DNA of 64,000 nt from Streptomyces cinnamoneus (GTDB lineage: Bacteria > Actinomycetota > Actinomycetes > Streptomycetales > Streptomycetaceae): positions 1 through 64,000 of the forward strand of contig NZ_BMVB01000021.1 of assembly GCF_014650495.1 (NCBI RefSeq), given 5' to 3'. Position 1 is the stretch's first letter. Each line of letters begins with the position of its first letter. A model generated the notes under the pieces. It did no database searches. It worked only from the letters and a program-made list of their open reading frames with translations, and was not told the DNA's origin. A program made the position numbers and the translations under genes. Below, in pieces: positions 34,933-42,750 of the stretch.

Positions 34933-35454
34933 ATGGAGATCCCCTCCCCCTACGGTGCGTCCGAGACCAAGGGCGACATCCACACCCTGCGCTACGAGCT
35001 GTCGATCCCGTACCCCGTCGACGAGGTCTGGGCCGCCGTCGCCACGCCCGACGGGCTGCCGACGTGGCTGGCCGTCGCCGAGCCGTTCGAGCAGCGCGAG
35101 GGCGGCGCGATCACCCTGCGCTGGCAGAACACCGATCCCCAGGGCAACGCCACGGTCGCGCCCGGACGGGTGACCGCGTGGGATCCGCCGCGGCTGGCGG
35201 AGTACACCGTCGACATCCACGGGCGCGTCCGCTTCGAGCTGGAGCCCGGGCCGCTGGGGGTCGGCGGGACGCTGCTGCACTTCACCAACGAGCTGGCCGG
35301 CCCCGACGACGAGCGCCTGGACTGCCTCGCCGGGTGGCACCACCACTTCGAGTACCTGCTGCAGGCGCTCGGCGGGCACCCCGCCGACTGGTCCACGTGG
35401 ACGCCCGACCGCTGGCGCGAGCTGCGCGAGCACTACGAGCGCGGCACGGGCTAG
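34933..35454 (+). CDS. SRPBCC (START-like) domain protein
   Basis: A 173-residue lipid or hydrophobic-ligand-binding fold. The start LRYELSIPYPVDEVWAAVAT, the middle ITLRWQNTDPQGNATVAPGR and the C-terminal helix LDCLAGWHHHFEYLLQALGG match AHSA1-like SRPBCC proteins. The stop overlaps the facing small membrane gene by four bases (CTAG). The ligand is unknown. Confidence 0.85.
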   Translation: MEIPSPYGASETKGDIHTLRYELSIPYPVDEVWAAVATPDGLPTWLAVAEPFEQREGGAITLRWQNTDPQGNATVAPGRVTAWDPPRLAEYTVDIHGRVRFELEPGPLGVGGTLLHFTNELAGPDDERLDCLAGWHHHFEYLLQALGGHPADWSTWTPDRWRELREHYERGTG

Positions 35455-35750
35455 CCCTTCGGGCCCTCGTGGCCCGGGTCGTCGTCGCGCTTGAGCGAGC
35501 GCAGGAACTCCGGGTTGTCGTCGGGCGCCACCCAGCGCTGGGTGCGCGGGCCCTGTGCCCGGGCGGCGCGCGGGCGGCCCGCCACGAGCCAGGCCACCGG
35601 GCCCACGAGCACCTCGCCGAACAGCAGGATGATGAACACCCACGCCAGCTTCGGCAGGCCCCGCACCTCGTTCTCCGGCGTGTTGAGGCAGTCGACGAAG
35701 GCGTAGATCCACAACGCCAGGATCAGCAGGAACGGCAGATACCTGAGCAT
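35451..35750 (-). CDS. Small PLDc_N domain membrane protein
   Basis: A 99-residue protein with two transmembrane segments: LRYLPFLLILALWIYAFVDC and LAWVFIILLFGEVLVGPVAWLVAG. This is the N-terminal domain also found before phospholipase D/cardiolipin synthase, here alone. A charged tail (RTQRWVAPDDNPEFLRSLKR) follows. It overlaps the preceding convergent gene by 4 bases and is divergent from the ubiD gene. Function unknown. Confidence 0.85.
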   Translation of the reverse strand: MLRYLPFLLILALWIYAFVDCLNTPENEVRGLPKLAWVFIILLFGEVLVGPVAWLVAGRPRAARAQGPRTQRWVAPDDNPEFLRSLKRDDDPGHEGPKG

Positions 35751-35837
35751 GGCGACGGCCCCCGGAGTGCGGTGCTGCGGGCCACTGTGCGGCCCCCGTG
35801 ACGGGTCCAGGGTAGTGCGTGCTCGATACTGGAACGC

Positions 35838-37289
35838 ATGGCTTACGACGATCTTCGCTCGTTCCTCCGGGCACTGGAGCGCGATGGCGATCTCAAGCGC
35901 ATCACGGCGGAAGTCGACCCGTACCTGGAAATCGGGGAGATCGTCGACAGAGTGAACAAGGCGGGCGGTCCCGCGCTGCTCTTCGAGAACGTCAAGGGCG
36001 CGGCGATGCCGCTGGCCATGAACGTCTTCGGTACCGACCGGCGCCTGCTGAAGGCGCTCGGGCTGAGGTCCTACGAGGAGATCAGCGAGAAGATCGGCGG
36101 GCTGCTCAAGCCGGAGCTCCCGCAGGGCTTCATCGGCATGCGCGAGGCGTTCGGCAAGCTGGGCGCCATGGCCCATGTGCCGCCGAAGAAGGTCAAGGAC
36201 GCGCCGGTCCAGGAAGTCGTCCTCACCGGCGACGACGTGGACCTGGACACGCTGCCGGCCCTGTTCACCTGGCCGGAGGACGGCGGCTCGTTCTTCAACC
36301 TGGGCCTGACCCACACCAAGCACCCCGAGACCGGCGTCCGCAACCTGGGCCTCTACCGCCTCCAGCGCCACGACAAGCGCACCATCGGCATGCACTGGCA
36401 GATCCACAAGGACAGCCGCAACCACTACCAGGTGGCCGCCAAGCGCGGTGAGCGCCTGCCGGTCGCCATCGCCTTCGGCTGCCCGCCGGCCGTGACGTAC
36501 GCGTCCACCGCGCCGCTGCCCGGCGACATCGACGAGTACCTCTTCGCCGGTTTCATCCAGGGCAAGCGCATCGAGATGGTCGACTGCAAGACGGTGCCGC
36601 TGCAGGTGCCGGCCAACGCCGAGGTCGTCATCGAGGGCTGGCTGGAGCCGGGCACGATGCTGCCGGAGGGGCCGTTCGGTGACCACACCGGCTTCTACAC
36701 GCCGCAGGAGGACTTCCCGGCGCTCACCATCGACTGCGTCACGATGCGCCGCCGGCCGCTGCTGCAGTCGATCGTCGTCGGCCGGCCGCCGACGGAGGAC
36801 GGCCCGCTGGGCCGCGCCACCGAGCGCTTCTTCCTGCCGCTGCTCAAGGTGATCGTCCCCGACATCGTGGACTACCACCTGCCGGAGTCCGGCGGCTTCC
36901 ACAACTGTGCGATCGTCTCGATCGACAAGAAGTACCCCAAGCACGCGCAGAAGGTCATGCACGCCATCTGGGGCGCGCACATGATGTCGCTGACCAAGCT
37001 GATCATCGTGGTGGACTCCGACTGCGACGTCCACGACCTGCACGAGGTGTCCTGGCGCGCGCTGGGCAACACCGACTACGCCCGCGACCTCACCGTCGTC
37101 GAGGGCCCCGTCGACCACCTCGACCACGCCTCCTACCAGCAGTTCTGGGGCGGCAAGGCGGGCATCGACGCAACGGCGAAGTGGCCCGAGGAGGGCTACA
37201 CCCGTGACGGGGGCTGGCCCCAGATGGTGGAGTCGGACCCGCAGACGGCGGCCAAGGTCGACCGCCGGTGGAAGGAGTACGGGCTGTGA
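35838..37289 (+). CDS. ubiD: UbiD-family decarboxylase of menaquinone synthesis (MqnL-type)
   Basis: A 483-residue prenylated-FMN-dependent decarboxylase. In the futalosine route the UbiD-type enzyme removes the carboxyl group from the prenylated dihydroxynaphthoate intermediate. Typical blocks include YDDLRSFLRALERDGDL at the start, GMHWQIHKDSRNHYQVA (cofactor and metal region), MLPEGPFGDHTGFYTP (Glu) and the late TDYARDLTVVEGPVDHLDHA. Its stop overlaps the prenyltransferase start. The prenyl-FMN maker UbiX is encoded 2.3 kb downstream. Confidence 0.92.
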   Translation: MAYDDLRSFLRALERDGDLKRITAEVDPYLEIGEIVDRVNKAGGPALLFENVKGAAMPLAMNVFGTDRRLLKALGLRSYEEISEKIGGLLKPELPQGFIGMREAFGKLGAMAHVPPKKVKDAPVQEVVLTGDDVDLDTLPALFTWPEDGGSFFNLGLTHTKHPETGVRNLGLYRLQRHDKRTIGMHWQIHKDSRNHYQVAAKRGERLPVAIAFGCPPAVTYASTAPLPGDIDEYLFAGFIQGKRIEMVDCKTVPLQVPANAEVVIEGWLEPGTMLPEGPFGDHTGFYTPQEDFPALTIDCVTMRRRPLLQSIVVGRPPTEDGPLGRATERFFLPLLKVIVPDIVDYHLPESGGFHNCAIVSIDKKYPKHAQKVMHAIWGAHMMSLTKLIIVVDSDCDVHDLHEVSWRALGNTDYARDLTVVEGPVDHLDHASYQQFWGGKAGIDATAKWPEEGYTRDGGWPQMVESDPQTAAKVDRRWKEYGL

Positions 37290-38188
37290 GCGCCTCCGCC
37301 GCCGCCGCGCCGCAGTTGGGCCGTGCCCGCGGCTTCCTGCGCGTCGTGATGATCGAGCACTCCGTCTTCGCGCTGCCCTTCGCCTACATCGCCTCGCTGA
37401 CGGCGATGTTCCTCAAGGACGAGCACATCCACTGGGGGCGGCTCTTCCTGGTGACGGTGGCGATGGTGGGCCTGCGCACGTTCGCCATGGCCTGCAACCG
37501 CATCATCGACCGCGAGATCGACGCCCGTAACCCGCGCACCGCGGGCCGCGAGCTGGTCACCGGCGCGGTGTCCGTGCGCTCGGCGTGGACCGGCGCGCTG
37601 ATCGCCGTCGTCTTCTTCCTCGGCGCGGCCGCCCTGCTCAACCCGCTGTGCCTGGCGCTGGCCCCGCTCGCCGTCATCCCGATGGTGGTCTACCCCTACG
37701 GCAAGCGGTTCACGAACTTCCCGCACGCGATCCTCGGGCTCGCCCAGGCCATCGGTCCGGTCGGCGCCTGGCTGGCGGTGACGGGGCAGTGGTCCTGGGA
37801 CGCGGTCGTCCTGGGCCTCGCGGTCGGCGTGTGGATCGGCGGCTTCGACCTGATCTTCGCCTGCCAGGACGTGGCCGCGGACCGCGCCCACGGCGTGAAG
37901 TCCACCCCGGCCCGCTTCGGCATCCCGGCCGCGCTGTACGGCGCGCGGGTGTGCCACGCGATCACCACGGGGCTGCTGGCCTGGTACGGGCTCATCACCC
38001 ACGCGGGTGTCTTCTGGTGGGTGGGCCTGGCGGTGGTCGCGGCGGCGTTCCTCTACGAGCACTCGATCGTCAAGCCGGGTGACCTCTCCCGCCTGAACAG
38101 GGCGTTCTTCACCGTCAACGGCTTCATCGGCATCGCCTTGTTCCTGTGCGCGCTGCTGGACCTGCTGGTGCGGGGCCTGACGCTCTGA
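37286..38188 (+). CDS. mqnP: Menaquinone prenyltransferase MqnP (UbiA family)
   Basis: A 300-residue integral membrane prenyltransferase that would attach the isoprenoid chain to the naphthoate ring. The first Asp-rich motif is MACNRIIDREIDARNPRT, the second is CQDVAADRAHG, and about eight hydrophobic helices are visible. GTG 37286 has GGAAGGAG upstream and overlaps the ubiD stop, so the two are one transcription unit. A long perfect hairpin follows. Confidence 0.92.
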   Translation: MSASAAAAPQLGRARGFLRVVMIEHSVFALPFAYIASLTAMFLKDEHIHWGRLFLVTVAMVGLRTFAMACNRIIDREIDARNPRTAGRELVTGAVSVRSAWTGALIAVVFFLGAAALLNPLCLALAPLAVIPMVVYPYGKRFTNFPHAILGLAQAIGPVGAWLAVTGQWSWDAVVLGLAVGVWIGGFDLIFACQDVAADRAHGVKSTPARFGIPAALYGARVCHAITTGLLAWYGLITHAGVFWWVGLAVVAAAFLYEHSIVKPGDLSRLNRAFFTVNGFIGIALFLCALLDLLVRGLTL

Positions 38189-38205
38189 CGGCCCGCCCGC
38201 CGTAC

Positions 38206-38253
38206 GTACGCCGAAGGGCGGCCCACCCGGGAGGGGGCCGCCCTTCGGCGTAC
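38206..38253. terminator. Bidirectional terminator after mqnP
   Basis: GTACGCCGAAGGGCGGCCC pairs with its complement over a ~9-base loop. It lies between mqnP (+) and the facing lipoprotein gene (-). Confidence 0.9.
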
Positions 38254-38264
38254 AGGGGGTCCGC

Positions 38265-39503
38265 TCAGATGCCCTTGAACGGGTCGTCCGCGAACGGGTC
38301 GCCGTTCTTGGAGGGGGCGTCGCTCTTGAACGGGTCGGAGCTCTTGAAGGGGCTCTCGCTCTTGAACGGGCTGTCGCCGCCGGCACCGCCGGCCCGGCCG
38401 CCGCCCATGACGAACATGGCCGCGCCCATCAGGTCCTGCGGCTTGAGCTCCTGCGCGCCGGAGGGAACCTTGAGGTTGTCGCCGCCGCCCTTCTTGAAGC
38501 CGATGGCGACCGGCAGCGGGCCCTTGGGCTTGTCCTTGTCCTTCTCGTCGGCGAGCTGTGCGACGTCGAAGGTCACCCCGGCGAGCATGCCGTCCTTGAT
38601 GGCCAGGTCGAGGGTGACGTCCTTGTCCGGGGCCTTGTCGGCGTCGCGGGTGAGCTTGTCGAGCTTGCCGGCCTTGTCGCCGAGCTTGTCCTTCAGCGGC
38701 TTGAGGCCCTCGGCGAAGTCCTTGGCTATCTTCTTCGCCGGCAGGGTGGCGGTGACGTGGTCGACGCCGTCCTTCTTGCCCGCGTCCTTGACCTTGGCGT
38801 TGTCGGTCAGCGCGCGCTGCAGGGCCTCGTAGGCGCGCTTCTGGGTCTCCGGGTCCGGCTTGGGGCTCTTGCTGTCGCCGCCCTTGCCCATGGACTTGGC
38901 GAACTCCTCGAAGGACGCCGGGTCGATGCTGATCCAGTCGCCCTTGAGCGCGTTCTTGACGCTCGCCAGGGACGCGGGGAGCTCGTCGGCCTGCTTCAGC
39001 AGCTTGTCGATGGCCTGCGTGCCGCGGGCGGAGCTCTTGGACTTGTCCTTGCCGTGGCGCTCGGCGAAGCCGGCGACCGCCTTCAGGTCCAGGCGCACGT
39101 AGCTCTTGCCGTCGACCTGGCGGGCTTCGAACAGCGGCTTGGCGTCCTTGCGCGCCAGCCGGACGTCGTAGGTGAAGCCCTTGTCGTCGGCGGTGGCGTC
39201 CTTGAGCGGCTTGTCGGAGCCGAACGCGTAGGTGAGGCGCATCGCGGCGAGCATGTCCGCGTCCTCGCGGGTGAAGTCGTCCGCGTCCTTCATCGCCGCG
39301 AAGATCTTCTCGGCGCCGCCGTCGAGGCCGATCTCCGTGGTGAGCGACTTCTGCTCGCCGAGCTTGTCGAACGCCTGCTTGACCTTGGCGGCGGTGCTGA
39401 GCTTGTTGCTCGGGTCGCAGGCGGTGGAACCCGCGGCGACGAGCGCCACGACGCCGGCGGCGACAAGAGCTTTACGGGTGGTGTGGATGATGCGCTCCCC
39501 CAT
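38265..39503 (-). CDS. Large secreted lipoprotein with DPFK-repeat tail
   Basis: A 412-residue lipoprotein. The signal TTRKALVAAGVVALVAAGST ends at AC, and the mature part is Lys/Asp-rich (KLSTAAKVKQAFDKLGEQKS) and resembles LppX/LprG-like or LolA-type lipid-binding lipoproteins only in outline. The tail repeats SPFK, DPFK and DPF units (SPFKSESPFKSSDPFKS, then DPFADDPFKGI). ATG 39503 has AAGGA upstream. It sits between mqnP and ubiX on the opposite strand. Function unknown. Confidence 0.75.
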   Translation of the reverse strand: MGERIIHTTRKALVAAGVVALVAAGSTACDPSNKLSTAAKVKQAFDKLGEQKSLTTEIGLDGGAEKIFAAMKDADDFTREDADMLAAMRLTYAFGSDKPLKDATADDKGFTYDVRLARKDAKPLFEARQVDGKSYVRLDLKAVAGFAERHGKDKSKSSARGTQAIDKLLKQADELPASLASVKNALKGDWISIDPASFEEFAKSMGKGGDSKSPKPDPETQKRAYEALQRALTDNAKVKDAGKKDGVDHVTATLPAKKIAKDFAEGLKPLKDKLGDKAGKLDKLTRDADKAPDKDVTLDLAIKDGMLAGVTFDVAQLADEKDKDKPKGPLPVAIGFKKGGGDNLKVPSGAQELKPQDLMGAAMFVMGGGRAGGAGGDSPFKSESPFKSSDPFKSDAPSKNGDPFADDPFKGI

Positions 39504-39525
39504 TGACGGTCCTTGACAAAAGGTC

Positions 39526-39555
39526 ACTTAAGTGCAAAGCGATCGATCATGTCAA
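39526..39555 (-). promoter_or_regulatory. Candidate HrdB-type promoter of the lipoprotein gene
   Basis: On the minus strand TTGACA (39555-39550) and TTAAGT (39531-39526) are separated by 18 bases, a good vegetative promoter layout, about 20-50 bases before the ATG at 39503. Confidence 0.55.
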
Positions 39556-39605
39556 AGGGCTTTCGCGACATCTTGATGAGGAATGCCTCCGGATAGGCTC
39601 GGGGC

Positions 39606-40298
39606 GTGGAGCCCTACGAAGACAGAAGCCCCCGCCGGCCCTGGGTGGTCGGCGTCTCCGGTGCGTCCGGGACGCCCTACGCCGCCGCCGTGGTGCGCGC
39701 ACTGCTGGCGGCCGGTGAGGCGGTGGACCTCGTGGTCAGCAGGGCCGCGCGGCTGACGCTGCTGGACGAGACCGGGATCCGCTTCCGGGATGCGCACTGG
39801 CAGGAGGACCTGCGCGCCTGGCTGGCGCTGGGGGCGGACGGGAAGCCGCACTTCGAGGCCGACGTCTCGGGTGTGCGGTACTGGCCGGCGGGTGATCTGG
39901 CAGCGGGTCCGTCGTCGGGCTCGTACCCCGTGCGGGGGATGCTCATCGTGCCGGCGAGCACGGCCTGCGTGGCGGGTGTGGCGCTCGGCCTGTCGAAGGA
40001 TCTGCTGCAGCGCGTGGCGAGCGTGACGCTCAAGGAGCGTCGGCCGTTGATCGTCGCGGTGCGGGAGACGCCGCTCAGCGGTCAGACGCTCAAGCAGCTG
40101 GTGGCGCTCGACGAGGCGGGAGCCGTGGTGCTGCCCGCCTCGCCGGCGTTCTACGCGGGGGCGACGCACATCCAGGATCTGGTGGACTTCGTCGCCGGGC
40201 GGGTGCTGGACGCGGCAGGGGTGCCGCACCGGCTGTACCGCCGTTGGGAAGGAGAGCTCGGTGGTGCGAGTGCGAGCGGGGCTCGCGGTGAGAGCTAG
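39606..40298 (+). CDS. ubiX: Flavin prenyltransferase UbiX
   Basis: A 230-residue flavoprotein that makes prenylated FMN, the cofactor of UbiD. It shows VVGVSGASGTPYAAAVVRAL (flavin loop), the late RRPLIVAVRETPLS, and PASPAFYAGATHIQDLVDFV at the C-terminal active site. It is slightly long because of an internal loop (AGDLAAGPSSGSYPVRGM) typical of actinobacteria. It links functionally with ubiD at 35.8 kb; the last 4 bases overlap a small gene on the other strand. Confidence 0.93.
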   Translation: MEPYEDRSPRRPWVVGVSGASGTPYAAAVVRALLAAGEAVDLVVSRAARLTLLDETGIRFRDAHWQEDLRAWLALGADGKPHFEADVSGVRYWPAGDLAAGPSSGSYPVRGMLIVPASTACVAGVALGLSKDLLQRVASVTLKERRPLIVAVRETPLSGQTLKQLVALDEAGAVVLPASPAFYAGATHIQDLVDFVAGRVLDAAGVPHRLYRRWEGELGGASASGARGES

Positions 40299-40429
40299 CG
40301 CTTCTTCGCGCGCGGCAGGCGGATCTTCGCCCTGGCGGCGCGCGGCTCGGGGGACTGGTGGGCACGCGAGCGGTTGGCCAGGTCCTGCAGCTCGCGCATA
40401 CGGGCGTAGGCCATCTCGATCGTGTACAC
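40295..40429 (-). CDS. Small basic hypothetical protein (44 residues)
   Basis: GTG 40429 follows AGGAG at ~10 bases and gives YTIEMAYARMRELQDLANRS and a basic tail ending RLPRAKKR. The helix MAYARMRELQDLANRSRA is amphipathic and the tail is Arg/Lys-rich, suggesting RNA, DNA or membrane contact. It overlaps the ubiX stop and faces the Lrp gene. I do not recognise a named family. Confidence 0.55.
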   Translation of the reverse strand: MYTIEMAYARMRELQDLANRSRAHQSPEPRAARAKIRLPRAKKR

Positions 40430-40568
40430 GGGGGCTTCACTCCTGAGGATCGAAGGATCGTCGTTGATTCGCTGATCTGGTGAAAGATTTCCGGGGTCTG
40501 AGACCTCGTATGCCTTAGATTCTACACGTAAACCGGCGAGTTCGCTGATTATTGAAAGGTGCCAGGCA

Positions 40569-41024
40569 ATGGACGCGGTGGACAGGCAGCTCATCCAGGC
40601 CCTGCGGGAGAACGGCCGGGCCTCGTACGCGGAGCTGGGCAGGCTCGTGGGCCTGTCGGGGCCGAGCGTCACGGACCGGATCAACCGCCTGGAGGCGGCC
40701 GGCGTCATCACGGGCTACCGCGCGACCGTCAACTCCGCGTCGCTCGGGCTCGGGGTCACGGCCCTCATCGGCATCCAGCTCTCGGACGCCGCCGACCACG
40801 AGGACGTGGCGCGCCGGCTGCGCGACCTGGAGGAGATCGAGGACTGCTGGTTCATCGCCGGCGACGACTCGTACATGCTCAAGGTCCGCGTCGGTGACGT
40901 GGACGGGCTGGAGCGCACCATCCGCCGGCTGTCCGGCACCAAGGGCGTCAGCCGCACCCGCACCACGATCGTGCTCTCCACCAAGTGGGAGAACCGGGTG
41001 GGCGAGCTGCCCGAGGACGCGTAA
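40569..41024 (+). CDS. Lrp/AsnC family transcriptional regulator
   Basis: A 151-residue regulator. The N-terminal helix-turn-helix is DRQLIQALRENGRASYAELG with GLSGPSVTDRINRLEAAGVITGY; the C-terminal RAM ligand-binding domain holds TALIGIQLSDAADHEDVARR and EDCWFIAGDDSYMLKVRV. Placed between ubiX and mqnE, 59 bases before mqnE, it may control menaquinone or amino-acid genes. The effector is not visible from sequence. Confidence 0.92.
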   Translation: MDAVDRQLIQALRENGRASYAELGRLVGLSGPSVTDRINRLEAAGVITGYRATVNSASLGLGVTALIGIQLSDAADHEDVARRLRDLEEIEDCWFIAGDDSYMLKVRVGDVDGLERTIRRLSGTKGVSRTRTTIVLSTKWENRVGELPEDA

Positions 41025-41083
41025 AAGCGGGGGAGTACGCTCGAAGCGGTCATCCCGAGCATCAGGAGAGGCGGGCGCAACCC

Positions 41084-42247
41084 ATGGACGCTGGGCTCAA
41101 GCGCGAGCTGGAGGAGAAGGTCTTCGCCGGGGAGCGGCTCACCCGCGAGGACGGCATCGCGCTGTACGAGTCCGACGACCTGGCCTGGCTGGGCGGTCTG
41201 GCGCACCACGTGCGGACGCAGAAGAACGGCGACGTCGTCCACTTCAACGTCAACCGCCACCTCAACATGACGAACGTGTGCACGGCGTCGTGCGCGTACT
41301 GCTCGTTCCAGCGCAAGCCGGGCGAGAAGGACGCGTACACGATGCGCATCGAGGAGGCCGTCCGCCTCGCCAAGGCGATGGAGAGCGAGAACCTCACCGA
41401 GCTGCACATCGTCAACGGCCTGCACCCGACGCTGCCCTGGCGCTACTACCCCCGCTCGCTGAAGGCGCTCAAGGAGGCACTGCCGAACGTCTCCCTGAAG
41501 GCGTTCACCGCCACCGAGATCCAGCACTTCGAGAAGATCTCCGGCCTGCCCGCCGACGAGATCCTCGACGAGCTGATCGACGCCGGCCTGGAGTCGCTGA
41601 CCGGCGGCGGCGCGGAGATCTTCGACTGGGAGGTCCGCCAGCACATCGTCGACCACGACACCCACTGGGAGGACTGGTCGCGCATCCACCGCCTGGCGCA
41701 CTCCAAGGGCCTCAAGGGCCCCTGCACGATGCTCTACGGGCACATCGAGGAGCCGCGCCACCGCGTGGACCACGTGCTGCGCCTGCGCGAGCTGCAGGAC
41801 GAGACCGGCGGCTTCCACGTCTTCATCCCGCTGCGCTACCAGCACGACTTCGTGGACATGAAGGACGGCAAGGTCCGCAACCGGCTGCAGGCGCGGACGT
41901 CGATGGCGACGGGCGCCGAGGCCCTGAAGACCTTCGCGGTCTCCCGGCTGCTGTTCGACAACGTGCCGCACGTGAAGGTCTTCTGGGTGATGCACGGCGT
42001 GCAGACCGCCCAGCTCGCGCTGCAGCACGGTGCGGACGACATGGACGGCTCGGTCGTCGAGTACAAGATCACGCACGATGCGGACAACTACGGCACGCCC
42101 AACAAGCTCACGCGTGACGACCTGCTGGAGCTGATCCGCGAGGCCGGCTTCCGCCCGGTCGAGCGCAACACGCGCTACGAGGTCATCCGCGAGTACCCCG
42201 GGCCGGACGCCTCGCTGCGCGAGACGCCGCAGGCGATGCGCCTCTGA
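41084..42247 (+). CDS. mqnE: Aminofutalosine synthase MqnE (radical SAM)
   Basis: Radical-SAM enzyme of the futalosine menaquinone pathway: adds the adenosyl radical to the chorismate-derived enol ether. The [4Fe-4S] cysteines are C66, C70 and C73 in NVCTASCAYCSF. ELHIVNGLHPTLPW and LTGGGAEIFDWEVR are typical. ATG 41084 has AGGAGAGG upstream. At 387 residues it has family length. It is paralogous to MqnC at 56.2 kb. Confidence 0.95.
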   Translation: MDAGLKRELEEKVFAGERLTREDGIALYESDDLAWLGGLAHHVRTQKNGDVVHFNVNRHLNMTNVCTASCAYCSFQRKPGEKDAYTMRIEEAVRLAKAMESENLTELHIVNGLHPTLPWRYYPRSLKALKEALPNVSLKAFTATEIQHFEKISGLPADEILDELIDAGLESLTGGGAEIFDWEVRQHIVDHDTHWEDWSRIHRLAHSKGLKGPCTMLYGHIEEPRHRVDHVLRLRELQDETGGFHVFIPLRYQHDFVDMKDGKVRNRLQARTSMATGAEALKTFAVSRLLFDNVPHVKVFWVMHGVQTAQLALQHGADDMDGSVVEYKITHDADNYGTPNKLTRDDLLELIREAGFRPVERNTRYEVIREYPGPDASLRETPQAMRL

Positions 42248-42315
42248 GATCCACTTCGGGTCGTGCTGTACTGAATGCACCCCCCCTGGTCGCCGTCGAG
42301 AAGAAGGACCCGTCC

Positions 42316-42618
42316 GTGAGTAGCCAGAAGTACGCGTCGCTCCGTTACACCGCCCTGCGGATCGGCCTGCTCGTCGCCTGCTTCGCCCTGGTGTGGGTGC
42401 TGTGCTACGCGCACGTCATCCCGCTCGGGGTCGGTGACTCCAACCTGGTCTGGATGGTGCTGCTCGCACTCATCCTCTCCGCGCCGCTCAGCTGGGTCCT
42501 GCTGCGCAAGCAGCGCGACGCCATGTCCGAGCAGATCGTCGAGCGCGTGGACCGGGCCAAGGCCCGGATCAACGCCAGCGCCGGCCAGGAGGACGGCGCA
42601 CAGGCGCCCGGCGCGTAA
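42316..42618 (+). CDS. DUF4229 small membrane protein
   Basis: A 100-residue protein with two transmembrane helices (ALRIGLLVACFALVWVLCYA and NLVWMVLLALILSAPLSWVL) and a charged cytoplasmic helix (AMSEQIVERVDRAKARINAS). Its place directly after mqnE is, as far as I recall, common in Streptomyces, so a link to quinone synthesis or membrane assembly is possible but unproven. Start GTG 42316. Confidence 0.85.
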   Translation: MSSQKYASLRYTALRIGLLVACFALVWVLCYAHVIPLGVGDSNLVWMVLLALILSAPLSWVLLRKQRDAMSEQIVERVDRAKARINASAGQEDGAQAPGA

Positions 42619-42635
42619 CCCTTCTCACACCACTT

Positions 42636-42677
42636 CGACGCCCTGTCGCGGAATACCCCTTTCGCGACAGGGCGTCG
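42636..42677 (+). terminator. Terminator after the mqnE/DUF4229 unit
   Basis: CGACGCCCTGTCGCG pairs with CGCGACAGGGCGTCG, a 15-bp perfect stem with a 12-base loop. Confidence 0.88.
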
Positions 42678-42699
42678 GCGCATTTCGGGCATCGCGCGC

Positions 42700-42728
42700 C
42701 TCAAAGTTCTTCTTTGAGACCCTCAAAG
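42700..42728. promoter_or_regulatory. Triple CTCAAAG half-site operator at the symporter promoter
   Basis: CTCAAAG (42700-42706), CTTTGAG (42712-42718) and CTCAAAG (42722-42728) alternate in orientation, making two overlapping dyads with spacers of 5 and 3 bases. CTTTGA (42712-42717) and GTTAAC (42735-42740) are 17 bases apart and could be the -35 and -10, so the array covers the promoter. Confidence 0.6.
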
Positions 42729-42750
42729 TGCGGGTGTTAACGTGGTCGGC

